A stretch of 64,000 bases of DNA from Oscillospiraceae bacterium (lineage in GTDB: Bacteria; Bacillota; Clostridia; Oscillospirales; Oscillospiraceae): the NCBI GenBank assembly GCA_009780435.1, contig WRAB01000004.1, positions 62,001 through 126,000 on the forward strand, read 5' to 3'. Made by a program: the position numbers and the translations under genes. The stretch's first letter is position 1; the number at the start of each line of letters is the position of its first letter. Positions 9,196 to 17,122 of the stretch are shown one piece after another. The notes under the pieces are model-generated. The model was not told where the DNA came from. It did not search any database and saw only the letters and a list, made by a program, of their open reading frames with translations.

Positions 9196-10389
9196 TTACG
9201 CCCCTTCAAACTCTCTCACTGCCCGGATGACCGCTTCGACCTCTTCCCCGGTCATCTCCGGGAAGATCGGCAGACATACGGTTTGCTTGGTCAGCATTTC
9301 CGCGACAGGCAGATCGCCCTCTTTGTAACCTAACCCGTCAAACGCTTTTTGCAGATGCAGTGGAACAGGGTAAAACGCGCCCGATCCGATTCCGCACTCC
9401 GCTAAAAATGCGCCCAACTCCTCTTTCCGCTCTGTCCGAATCGCATATTGGTGATAGCAACTCTCCCCATACAAGGGTGGGGCGGGGACCGTAACCACGT
9501 CTTTGAGTCCCGCGTCATATCTTGTGGCAATTTCGGCTCTCCTTGTATTGTATCCGTCTAGGCACTTGAGCTTTAGGCTCAAAATAGCGGCCTGTACGGC
9601 GTCTAAGCGGGAGTTGTATGCCACCAGGTAGTTGAAGTATTTATAGGGATTATATAGCGCATCCGCCTCCACAGAAGAGGCTTCGGCAAATTCATCCTGT
9701 ACGCCGTATAAGAGTTCACGTGCTCTCGCACCTGTTTTTGCCATACCGTGCTCCCGCAGTGCACGAGCGATAATCGCCAGATCATCGTCATCGGTGGTCA
9801 TCATGCCCGCATCGCCAAACGCGCCCAGGTTTTTCGTCGGATAGAAGGAGAATGTGACCAGGTTGTCCGACTTGCCAATTGGGCTGTCTTTGTATGCACT
9901 GCCAATGGCCTGTGCCGCGTCTTCTACTACTTTTAAGCCGTGTTCCTGCGCGATTCGATTGATCGCGTCCATTTCGCAGGGCCAGCCGAAGATATGCACC
10001 GGTAGAATCGCCTTTGTTTGTTCAGTGATATGCTTCTCAATGCTAGAAGGATCCAAGCAAAAATCAGATTCGCGCACATCTGCAAAGACAGGCACGGCAC
10101 CTATGGCCGCAATGGCCTCCGCCGTTGCAAAGAACGTAAAGGGCGTGGTGATAACCTCATCGCCCGGATTGACATTACAGGCGCGCAGGGCAAGCATGAT
10201 CGCATCCGTCCCGTTGGCGCAACTGATTACGTGTTTGACACCTAAATGTGCCTGCATCTCTGCCTCAAAGGATGCGACGTATTTGCCGCCAATATAAGCC
10301 CCACTGCGCAATACTTCAATCACTAGTGGTTCGAGCTCGGCCTGTAGCGCTGCATACTGCCTTTTTAAATCTAAAAACGGAATTTTCAT
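9196..10389 (-). CDS. DegT/DnrJ/EryC1/StrS aminotransferase, sugar-nucleotide (WlbC/FdtB-like)
   Basis: 397 residues. The PLP lysine is in [15 protein letters not shown], and the EDAAQAIG motif and N-terminal [10 protein letters not shown] are characteristic of 3-amino-sugar aminotransferases. It would transfer an amino group from glutamate to a keto-sugar nucleotide. The adjacent hexapeptide acetyltransferase gene and the Gfo/Idh oxidoreductase gene at 14856 resemble the WlbA-WlbC-WlbB trio for 2,3-diamino-uronic acids, but FdtB-like 3-amino-6-deoxyhexose synthesis is equally possible. AAGGAG lies 9 nt before the ATG. Confidence 0.88.
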   Translation of the reverse strand: MKIPFLDLKRQYAALQAELEPLVIEVLRSGAYIGGKYVASFEAEMQAHLGVKHVISCANGTDAIMLALRACNVNPGDEVITTPFTFFATAEAIAAIGAVPVFADVRESDFCLDPSSIEKHITEQTKAILPVHIFGWPCEMDAINRIAQEHGLKVVEDAAQAIGSAYKDSPIGKSDNLVTFSFYPTKNLGAFGDAGMMTTDDDDLAIIARALREHGMAKTGARARELLYGVQDEFAEASSVEADALYNPYKYFNYLVAYNSRLDAVQAAILSLKLKCLDGYNTRRAEIATRYDAGLKDVVTVPAPPLYGESCYHQYAIRTERKEELGAFLAECGIGSGAFYPVPLHLQKAFDGLGYKEGDLPVAEMLTKQTVCLPIFPEMTGEEVEAVIRAVREFEGA

Positions 10390-10408
10390 TTGTCCATCTC
10401 CTTATATG

Positions 10409-10750
10409 TTATATGCTTATTGTAAAAATCAGCACGCCCAATACGATTATGCAATTGCCAATCACACGCCTGCGGGTCAACTTCTCTTTGAGAAACGCCC
10501 GGCTGAAGAGCATAATCAGCAGGTACGCGAGGGATTCAATCACAGCGCCGTACCTGTAGTGCATGCCCGTGAACGCATAAATGACAAGTAGCATACAAAA
10601 AAAGATAATGCCATAAGCGGCGGCCACTTTCACGTTCAAATAGTCAAAAATAAGGTGCCGCTTCTCTTCGGCGCTACTTTTCTTTAACAAAATCTGTGCA
10701 AGAGATGAGAGCACAACCGACACTAAGGCCACCAGAATATATCTACTCAT
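10409..10750 (-). CDS. SMR/EamA-type small membrane protein, second half of a flippase-like pair
   Basis: 113 residues with four predicted membrane segments and the SMR-like ending FLKEKLTRRRVIGNCIIVLGVLIF. The start at 10750 is chosen because GGGGGAG lies upstream; it overlaps the preceding gene by 8 bp. Paired SMR proteins of this size (compare ArnE/ArnF) flip undecaprenyl-phosphate-linked sugars across the membrane. The position directly after a GtrB-like gene supports that role in place of a GtrA-type flippase. Drug export is possible but unlikely in this operon. Confidence 0.75.
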   Translation of the reverse strand: MSRYILVALVSVVLSSLAQILLKKSSAEEKRHLIFDYLNVKVAAAYGIIFFCMLLVIYAFTGMHYRYGAVIESLAYLLIMLFSRAFLKEKLTRRRVIGNCIIVLGVLIFTISI

Positions 10751-11096
10751 ATTTCGGCTCCCCCGTCGCAACGACATAGATGCCAAGCACAATCACAAGT
10801 GAGCCGATGAGATGAAACAGCGTAATCTCTTCCTGAAAAAAGACCATCGCCCAAACCAGACTCAAAATTACCACGCTCCCCCTGCAAGCCATCGCTGTGA
10901 CAAGGGAAAACTTCTTTAAGACCTGTTGCCAAATCAACGCATATAGACCCAAAAGAACAATCTGAAGCCCTATAAATACGAAGAATTTCACACTGCCAAA
11001 CCCGCTCAAAGCGGCCATCTTAGACATCACACCGACAAAGGAAAAGAAGAAGAACGCCGAAAAAAGCTGGACGTATCGGTTTTTAAGCAAATGCAT
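10743..11096 (-). CDS. SMR/EamA-type small membrane protein, first half of a flippase-like pair
   Basis: 117 residues and four hydrophobic segments, with the conserved FFQEEITLFHLIGSLVIVLGIYVV ending seen in EamA/SMR halves. It starts immediately after the stop of the GtrB-like gene and overlaps the second SMR gene, so the three are translationally coupled. The two halves probably form a heterodimer. The proposed substrate is the lipid-linked sugar made by the GtrB-like enzyme, which is inferred from gene order. Confidence 0.75.
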   Translation of the reverse strand: MHLLKNRYVQLFSAFFFFSFVGVMSKMAALSGFGSVKFFVFIGLQIVLLGLYALIWQQVLKKFSLVTAMACRGSVVILSLVWAMVFFQEEITLFHLIGSLVIVLGIYVVATGEPKYE

Positions 11097-12026
11097 CTAT
11101 TTGATCACCTTACTCTCAGAAATGATAAAAACCGGTCGTTTACGCGCGGCGTCAAATGTGCGCCACAAGTATTCCGCGACAATGCCGAGCGATATGTTCG
11201 TAATGCCAAAGCCAATCGCCAAAATGGAGGCGAGCGTAGCGAATCCAGCCGGGGTCCCCGGATTTAAAAATCTGTTTATAATTGTAGCCGCTCCAAACGC
11301 GATGCCAGCCACAAACATCAATATACCGACAATGCTGACAAACCGAATCGGCACGAAAGAAAATGCCACAAAAGAGTCGATAAAGAGCTTTATTTTCTTG
11401 GAAAAGGTCCATTTGGACGTGCCGGAAATTCTATCCTTATAGTCCATCTCAATTGTCGTATGTTGAAAGCCCGCATCTATAATTTGAAGCATCAGAGACG
11501 AATTGGATTCGATGTTGTTATTGAGGTAGTCTCCGATTTTTCGATTGAACATAATGTTATTGATGCCACCCGCGCCGTAATTTTTAACAGCCCAGCGCCG
11601 CATAAGGGCGGAATAGGTCAGAGAAAAGAATCTGTGGATGGCAGGCACTTTCGTCCGTCTTTTCTCAATATACACCGCATCAAGGCCGCGCTTTATGTGC
11701 CCATACATGACAGACACCATGTCATCGGGTTCTTGTAAATCCGCGCCCACATACGTGATATAGTCGCCTGCCGCATGAAAAATGCCCGCCCTGACAGCGG
11801 CGTGGGAGCCGTGGTTTTTGGATAGCTCGATCACTTTGACCGTCTCACAATGCGTAAAGTCATAGGCGGCAATGACATCGACTGTATTGTCTGTGGAGCC
11901 ATCGTCTACGAATAAGAGTTCTATCTGGAATGGCTTTCCCTTTGCAAACTCGTTGATAAAATCGCAATATTGTGTAATGCAGTCCGCCTCATTTAAAAAC
12001 GGTACGATGATGGAAATCAAATCCAT
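11097..12026 (-). CDS. GtrB/Dpm1-like glycosyltransferase family 2, polyprenyl-phosphate sugar transferase
   Basis: 309 residues. An N-terminal GT2 domain has ISIIVPFLNEAD, the DDGSTDNT motif, the ADLQEPDD metal site and the YKDRISGTSKW segment. Two C-terminal membrane helices follow (about 225-245 and 262-285). This is the architecture of GtrB-type enzymes, which move a sugar from a nucleotide donor to undecaprenyl phosphate on the cytoplasmic face. Together with the SMR pair and the GtrII-like gene it forms a three-component decoration module. Confidence 0.9.
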   Translation of the reverse strand: MDLISIIVPFLNEADCITQYCDFINEFAKGKPFQIELLFVDDGSTDNTVDVIAAYDFTHCETVKVIELSKNHGSHAAVRAGIFHAAGDYITYVGADLQEPDDMVSVMYGHIKRGLDAVYIEKRRTKVPAIHRFFSLTYSALMRRWAVKNYGAGGINNIMFNRKIGDYLNNNIESNSSLMLQIIDAGFQHTTIEMDYKDRISGTSKWTFSKKIKLFIDSFVAFSFVPIRFVSIVGILMFVAGIAFGAATIINRFLNPGTPAGFATLASILAIGFGITNISLGIVAEYLWRTFDAARKRPVFIISESKVIK

Positions 12027-12047
12027 TTAACCGCGCCCCCAATGTTT

Positions 12048-12641
12048 TTATTTATCTTCCTCGTGGTAGACCAAGGTTACCGCATCGCCTTCTACCTGTA
12101 TCTTACCCACAATGGTTGCGGGCGAACCTGCCACAATCGAATAGGGCGGCACATCTCCACGCACCAAGGCGTTTGCTGAAATCAGGCTGTGGTGCCCAAT
12201 GTGTGAACCCTTTAAAATGATCGCTTGCGAGCCGATAAAGCAATTGTCCTCAATCACGACAGGCCGATAGTCATACGGCGCCTTGCCGTTGCTCAGGGTA
12301 TGCTTCAGCGTATCGTGGGTGTATATCATAGCGCCTGCCGCTATCGTGACACTAGCGCCGATTGTCAACCCGCCGCCACCGTCTAAAATCGTAAATGGCC
12401 CGACCCAGCAATTGTCTCCCAGCGCAACATCGCCGATAATGGTGCAGGATTCATAAATCGTGGTGTTGTCATACCCGGAAATCAGCTTGCCCTTTTCTTT
12501 CCAGTCAATCAAGTTCTCATTGAGCGGATTGATTCGGTTGTACGTTTGTTTGGTGTAGCAATGTAGGGCATCGTTAAGCCTGCCTACTTCCAGGAGCAGC
12601 TTTTTCAAATCCTCATTTAACGCATCGAGACGCTTGTCCAT
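12048..12641 (-). CDS. Hexapeptide-repeat acyltransferase with N-terminal coiled coil
   Basis: 197 residues. The first 30 or so residues form a likely coiled coil (DALNEDLKKLLLEVGRLNDAL), then hexapeptide repeats run from about 60 to 180 (TIIGDVALGDNCWVGPF, IGASVTIAAGAMIYTHDT, IEDNCFIGSQAIILKG). The loop with YTHDT supplies a plausible catalytic histidine. It is probably a sugar O- or N-acetyltransferase, the second in this operon; donor and acceptor cannot be read from the sequence. AAGGTGATC precedes the ATG. Confidence 0.8.
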   Translation of the reverse strand: MDKRLDALNEDLKKLLLEVGRLNDALHCYTKQTYNRINPLNENLIDWKEKGKLISGYDNTTIYESCTIIGDVALGDNCWVGPFTILDGGGGLTIGASVTIAAGAMIYTHDTLKHTLSNGKAPYDYRPVVIEDNCFIGSQAIILKGSHIGHHSLISANALVRGDVPPYSIVAGSPATIVGKIQVEGDAVTLVYHEEDK

Positions 12642-12653
12642 ATTACGATCACC

Positions 12654-13619
12654 TTATTTCTCGCACACATCTCTGAGGTACCAATCCAAGGTCTTCACGA
12701 TCCCCTCTTCAAACGGAATATCACAGGTGAGCCCAAGTAGGCCTTTTGCCTTTTCAGCGGACGCGCAAAGCCGCTTCACATCAGCAACTCGCTCGGGTTT
12801 GTACACAATCTCCCCTGTATAGCCCATATAGGCACAAATGTGTTTTATGATAGCAACAATCTGGATCTCAACCCCTGACCCCAGGTTAATGATCTCGCCG
12901 CGTAAATTGTCTTGTTCATAAGCTGCAATCAGCCCGCGTATGGTGTCTGATACATAGATATAATCTCTGGTCTGTGTGCCGTCGCCCTCTACAAAAGGGG
13001 CTTCCCCGCTCTGGATGCGCCGCACTGTAGCGGGGATAATTCCGGCCAGTGGTCCATCCATGTTTTGTCTCGGCCCATAATTGTTGAACGGGCGGATAAT
13101 CACGACATCAAAATTATATACATTGCAAAAAGAGGTAATCAGTAAATCTGCCGCGGCCTTACCGGCGGCATATGGCGTCGTCGGGTTTAGGGGATGATTC
13201 TCATCCATAGGCACGTAGCGTGCGGTTCCATACACCTCTGAGGACGACGCATGGATGAGCGTTTCATATTCTTCATTTCGCAGGAGGTGCATCAGCACAT
13301 CTGCGATTTTTACGTTCACCATATACGCGGTATGTGGGTTGAAGAAAGAGTAGATCAGCGCCATTGTCGCCATGTTATAGATGACTTGTACGCCCTCTGT
13401 TCTTATGATCATCTCCATGCTATGCAAGTCGGCGGCATCCTCTTTATAAAATACAATGCGATCTCGGATTGCCGCAAGGTTATCCAAGCTTCCGACAAAG
13501 AGATTATCCACAATCACAACCTTCCGTGCGCCGACTTTCAGCACACCCTCGGCCAAATGACTGCCAATAAACCCGGCCCCACCGGTAATTAAAACAACCT
13601 TGTCTTTTAGCGTTCTCAT
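12654..13619 (-). CDS. NAD-dependent epimerase/dehydratase, sugar-nucleotide SDR
   Basis: 321 residues of the extended SDR family. The NAD-binding motif is TGGAGFIGSHLAEG (about residues 12-25). The catalytic tyrosine and lysine are in YAAGK with upstream HASSSEVYG, and RPFNNYGPRQ is the substrate-loop motif of UDP-hexose epimerases and dTDP/GDP-hexose dehydratases. It modifies a nucleotide sugar for the operon product. Whether it is a 4-epimerase, 4,6-dehydratase or decarboxylase cannot be settled. Its ATG overlaps the aminotransferase stop (ATGA). Confidence 0.88.
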   Translation of the reverse strand: MRTLKDKVVLITGGAGFIGSHLAEGVLKVGARKVVIVDNLFVGSLDNLAAIRDRIVFYKEDAADLHSMEMIIRTEGVQVIYNMATMALIYSFFNPHTAYMVNVKIADVLMHLLRNEEYETLIHASSSEVYGTARYVPMDENHPLNPTTPYAAGKAAADLLITSFCNVYNFDVVIIRPFNNYGPRQNMDGPLAGIIPATVRRIQSGEAPFVEGDGTQTRDYIYVSDTIRGLIAAYEQDNLRGEIINLGSGVEIQIVAIIKHICAYMGYTGEIVYKPERVADVKRLCASAEKAKGLLGLTCDIPFEEGIVKTLDWYLRDVCEK

Positions 13620-14863
13620 GCGTATCTCCCCACTAACTCGTTTTTGATCTCCAAAAGGCTCTGCAACACTTGAATCTGATCTTGTTCGGTCATTTGCACA
13701 TACAAGGGAAGCGTTATAGACAGGCTGTCCAGCATATAAGAAGCCGGAAATGCGTCAGGTGCGAAGCCATATCTGTCTCTGTAATGCCCTAACAGATGAG
13801 TAGCGTGTGTACCCACACGTGTCGCAATGCCGAGGTTGTCCAGTTTACTCATGATTTCATTGCGTAGGTTCGACGCTTTTTCGATCTCATCCATCTCGCC
13901 AGGCCGAAATCCGAGCCGCTCCATATCCAGCACACAGACATAAGATTGGTAGGTGTGATAGTAGCCTTCCGGAACGTGCGGCGGCTTGAGGAAGTCAATA
14001 CCCATCTCTTGTATGCATTTATCATACAGTGCCGCCTTATTCCTGCGTGTATCCGTGATAAAATCCATCTTACGCATCTGCGCGATGCCAACTGCAGCCT
14101 GGATATCTGTCATGCGATAGTTATAGCCCAATTCGTTGAAATCCGGCATGAGATAGCCCGCCTTTTTATGGCGGTCAATTTCAGAGACCGTGGCACCGTG
14201 GCTGCGCAAGGTCCGCATATACGCCGCTTGGGCTGCGTCATTGGTCAACACCATACCGCCCTCGCCAGTGGTGATAGATTTGCGCGGATGAAAACTCAGA
14301 CAGGTCATATTTCCGAAATCCGCCTCCATCGTACCGTTAATCTTGGCCCCAAAGGCACATGCGCTATCTTGTAACACGGACAGGCCATATTGTTTCGCGA
14401 TTGCGTTTATGCGCGGCAAATCCGCACACAGGCCAAACAGATTCACCGCGATGATGGCTTTTAGCTGCTTGCCTGTCTGTCTATTGATTAACCTGTCATC
14501 GTAGCGTTCCCGTATGATGCGCTCTACACAGTCTGGGTCCAAGTTATACGTATCCGCAGTCACATCACAAAAAATAGGTGTCGCGCCCGTGTAGAGCACG
14601 GAATTGGGTGTGGCGGTAAAGGTAAATGACGGTACGATGCAGTCGTGAGATTCATTTACCCCCATGGCGATCAGCGCAAGGTGCAACGCAGTGGTACAAG
14701 ACGTAGCGGCAACCCCGTGCGCAACATGCTCATAGGCCGCCACCATTTTTTCAAATTCGGCAACCTTACCTCCTTGCGCAACCCAGCCTGACGCCAGAAC
14801 CTTAGAGACCTCATCGGCCTCATCTTGATCAAAAAACGGTAGTATGACCGGTATATTATACAT
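13616..14863 (-). CDS. DegT/DnrJ/EryC1/StrS aminotransferase, second copy
   Basis: 415 residues. The PLP lysine is in LSFHPRKSITTGEGG, with LQDSACAFGA upstream, as in ArnB/PseC-like and perosamine-type aminotransferases. It likely aminates C4 or C3 of a keto-sugar nucleotide, while the other DegT enzyme in the operon acts on a different intermediate. ATG at 14863 is preferred over one 21 bp upstream because GGGAGG lies 8 nt before it. It overlaps the oxidoreductase gene by 8 bp and the epimerase gene by 4 bp. Confidence 0.88.
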   Translation of the reverse strand: MYNIPVILPFFDQDEADEVSKVLASGWVAQGGKVAEFEKMVAAYEHVAHGVAATSCTTALHLALIAMGVNESHDCIVPSFTFTATPNSVLYTGATPIFCDVTADTYNLDPDCVERIIRERYDDRLINRQTGKQLKAIIAVNLFGLCADLPRINAIAKQYGLSVLQDSACAFGAKINGTMEADFGNMTCLSFHPRKSITTGEGGMVLTNDAAQAAYMRTLRSHGATVSEIDRHKKAGYLMPDFNELGYNYRMTDIQAAVGIAQMRKMDFITDTRRNKAALYDKCIQEMGIDFLKPPHVPEGYYHTYQSYVCVLDMERLGFRPGEMDEIEKASNLRNEIMSKLDNLGIATRVGTHATHLLGHYRDRYGFAPDAFPASYMLDSLSITLPLYVQMTEQDQIQVLQSLLEIKNELVGRYA

Positions 14864-15863
14864 TGCTGATACCCTCCCGTACATGTAATCGGGGGCAATT
14901 TTCAGTCAGGCGATGGATGGTCTCTGCGTAGTGTACTGCCTTCGTTGCGCTTTTACCGGAAGTCAGTGCTTCTCTTTTTTCGTTTATGGCCTCCGCAAAC
15001 TCAATTAACTCTGCTTTGAGCGGCTCTACATTGGGGAGCATAACCTTTTCTACAATGCTTTCCTGTTTATACATGGGTGTATATCCTACATCGAGGACAA
15101 AGCTGGTTTTACGCGTCACCTGCAAGGTTTTATTTAACAAGTCCGCCTGTATAAACGCATGTTCTGTGTGGATATCTATGGTGCGGATTTTATTTTCTGT
15201 AACCCTGCTCGCAGAAATTGTGGAAATTGCACCCTGTCTATGCTGGACGACTGCTTGTACATAATCTGAATATGATTTGCTTTTGACGATCAGTGCGTTT
15301 GCATACAGCGTGTTCACCGGATCCGGTTGCAGGTAGTTTAGTACGATGTCGAGGTCATGGATCATTAGGTCAAAAATCACATTGGTGTCCCCGATTCTTG
15401 GGTCGAAGGGACTGCAACGTTTCGCCTCTATGGCGATGATCCGATCATTGCGCTCGCTTTCTAATATCTTTTTCATCTCAATGACAGCCGGGTTAAATCG
15501 CTCCACATGCCCGACCATCAAGGTTTTCCCTGCGCTGGCAAACGTTTCGCACAGCAAAGTCCCATCCTCTTCTGAAAGAGCAATCGGCTTTTCGATCAGC
15601 GCGTGCTGTTTATAATGCGCCGCTAGCAAACCGTACTCTCGGTGCAGAGACGACGGTACGGCAAGCACAACGGCATCCGTTTCTTTCAACAGTTGCTCTA
15701 CAGATTCAAAGCAGGTTGCGCTGAACTTTTCACGAATGATTTCTCTGCTCGCCTCTGATTCGTCATAGCACCCTACCAACTCATAGTAGCCGGATAACTC
15801 TAAGATATTTCTCACATGGTTTCTCCCCATGCTCCCGACACCTACAACACCAATTTTGATCAT
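14856..15863 (-). CDS. Gfo/Idh/MocA family oxidoreductase, WlbA-like
   Basis: 335 residues. The Rossmann motif GVVGVGSMGRNHVRN opens the protein, EKPIALS gives the conserved EKP lysine, and HDLDIVLNYL contains the HD motif of the C-terminal domain. Members such as WlbA/WbpB oxidise C3 of UDP-sugar uronates ahead of transamination. It is the first gene of the operon, with a recognisable promoter upstream and GAAGGAG before the ATG. No UDP-GlcNAc 6-dehydrogenase gene is present here, so the uronate route would need an enzyme from elsewhere. Confidence 0.85.
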   Translation of the reverse strand: MIKIGVVGVGSMGRNHVRNILELSGYYELVGCYDESEASREIIREKFSATCFESVEQLLKETDAVVLAVPSSLHREYGLLAAHYKQHALIEKPIALSEEDGTLLCETFASAGKTLMVGHVERFNPAVIEMKKILESERNDRIIAIEAKRCSPFDPRIGDTNVIFDLMIHDLDIVLNYLQPDPVNTLYANALIVKSKSYSDYVQAVVQHRQGAISTISASRVTENKIRTIDIHTEHAFIQADLLNKTLQVTRKTSFVLDVGYTPMYKQESIVEKVMLPNVEPLKAELIEFAEAINEKREALTSGKSATKAVHYAETIHRLTENCPRLHVREGISNV

Positions 15864-15967
15864 ATTCCTCGCACTCCTTCTCTGTTTATTCTTTCAGATA
15901 TAGCGCGTAAAAAAATCTCTTCCTATTTTCAACCTGAACGCTTGGAGATAAACAAAACTTATTCCAT

Positions 15968-15997
15968 AGCATATCATAAATATTTCAAAATAGTCAA
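15968..15997 (-). promoter_or_regulatory. Predicted sigma-A promoter of the glycan operon
   Basis: On the minus strand, TTGACT (15992-15997) and TATGCT (15968-15973) are separated by 18 bp in an AT-rich stretch, about 105 bp upstream of the first gene. It lies just inside the right-hand ackA-like repeat. Confidence 0.55.
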
Positions 15998-16029
15998 GTG
16001 ATTCCTGCCTCCCCCGGGCGCGTATAGGG

Positions 16030-16125
16030 CATCACACGGGATACACGGGAAATTATTATGCAAGAATTGGCTTGAAAAACATGTGCGCCCTGATTTTGAG
16101 CGTATCAACTCAAAATCAGAGCGCT
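16030..16125. repeat. Right copy of ackA 3' end plus terminator (degenerate)
   Basis: The stretch contains the exact 16-mer CACGGGATACACGGGA of the ackA 3' end. In the ackA frame it reads TRDTREII, as at the true C-terminus, and then diverges. A hairpin with related arms (GCGCCCTGATTTTGAG and CTCAAAATCAGAGCGC, 16085-16124) follows at nearly the same distance as at ackA. There is no other acetate kinase sequence here, so it is a remnant or duplicated end rather than a gene. Confidence 0.75.
16085..16124. terminator. Terminator hairpin downstream of the TraX-like gene
   Basis: Arms GCGCCCTGATTTTGAG and CTCAAAATCAGAGCGC; TTCTTT follows on the plus strand. It sits 22 bp past the stop of the leftward TraX-like gene and closely resembles the ackA terminator. 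Confidence 0.7.
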
Positions 16126-16146
16126 TCTTTCTCCACAAAGGTTCGG

Positions 16147-16950
16147 CTAGAATCCAAATACGCTGAAATCGACTAACCCTAAGGCCAAAGCAACTGCGGC
16201 CAGTACCGCTAGGTGCAGGGGATAGAAGGCATAAAACAGCCATTTCATCCGTTTGCCCCGCTCACCGTTATATCCACGCACGAGCAGCGCACCGGCAACG
16301 CAACCTATTATAAAGGTCATGCCTACCATGAAAAATTCCACAGTGAAAAAGTCCATGGCGACGCCTGTGAACATATCCCCTAGGTCATAGCCCGCATCCA
16401 TTGCGTTTTGCATGATCGTCACGCCCCAGAGGCCGAAGCCTAAGAAGACAAACCAGAAGATACCCGCAACAATGCCCGGCAACAGGCGTCTCTTGTTCTC
16501 GTTTTGGATGATGTAGTACATCAACACAACAATGGGGCCGATGATATACCAGTCCATCACAAGGATCATGGAGACAACGAGCAATAGTACAAACGAAATC
16601 CAGAAGAGCACACGGCTCTTTATCTTGTCATACAGAAGCAGAGCCACAAGGCTTAGCATAATCGTAAACAGGATATTCATGCCAAAGCCGTCCCGAAACA
16701 CGAGAATATGGAACGGGATGGAGATCAGGCCGAACAGGAACAGCCGCAGGAAATATCGTTTCAAGTTAGACGTGTGCTTATAGCCCTCTACTACAAAATA
16801 GGCCATAATGGGAAATGTAACGCCGCCGGCGGCATACATGGGAAAAGCGAGCCAAAGGGGTAACACTTCCCACCAGGCAAACACCATGTGATTGAGAATC
16901 ATGCCGATTATGGCAATCCACTTCAGTTTATATGCGTCTAAGTTTTTCAA
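16147..16950 (-). CDS. TraX family membrane protein
   Basis: About 267 residues with seven or more hydrophobic segments. The beginning LKWIAIIGMILNHMV and the following FPIMAYFVVEGYKHT are typical of the TraX family, named for the F-pilin acetylase but widespread in Firmicutes without conjugation genes, where the role is probably acylation of a surface component. TTG at 16950 behind GAGGTGG is the likely start; GTG at 16959 lies within that ribosome binding site. The gene faces away from ylbJ across a palindrome. Confidence 0.8.
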   Translation of the reverse strand: MKNLDAYKLKWIAIIGMILNHMVFAWWEVLPLWLAFPMYAAGGVTFPIMAYFVVEGYKHTSNLKRYFLRLFLFGLISIPFHILVFRDGFGMNILFTIMLSLVALLLYDKIKSRVLFWISFVLLLVVSMILVMDWYIIGPIVVLMYYIIQNENKRRLLPGIVAGIFWFVFLGFGLWGVTIMQNAMDAGYDLGDMFTGVAMDFFTVEFFMVGMTFIIGCVAGALLVRGYNGERGKRMKWLFYAFYPLHLAVLAAVALALGLVDFSVFGF

Positions 16951-17019
16951 TGTAACCACCTCTGATATTGATTTTCTCTTAACTTTTTCTTAAGTATAGC
17001 AGAACATGTGAATATGCGG

Positions 17020-17037
17020 TAGTGACATTTGTCACTA
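17020..17037. promoter_or_regulatory. Operator-like palindrome between traX-like gene and ylbJ
   Basis: TAGTGACATTTGTCACTA has perfect 8-bp arms and a 2-bp centre. It lies in the 172-bp divergent intergenic region, 69 bp from the TraX-like start and 86 bp from ylbJ. This geometry suits a dimeric repressor or activator; which family binds it is unknown. Confidence 0.5.
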
Positions 17038-17122
17038 TTATATCATAGAGGACTTCCAGTATTGAGACATGCCACCAAGCGCATATAGTTGACAGAACAA
17101 CCCTGAAAGGATATACACTGCC

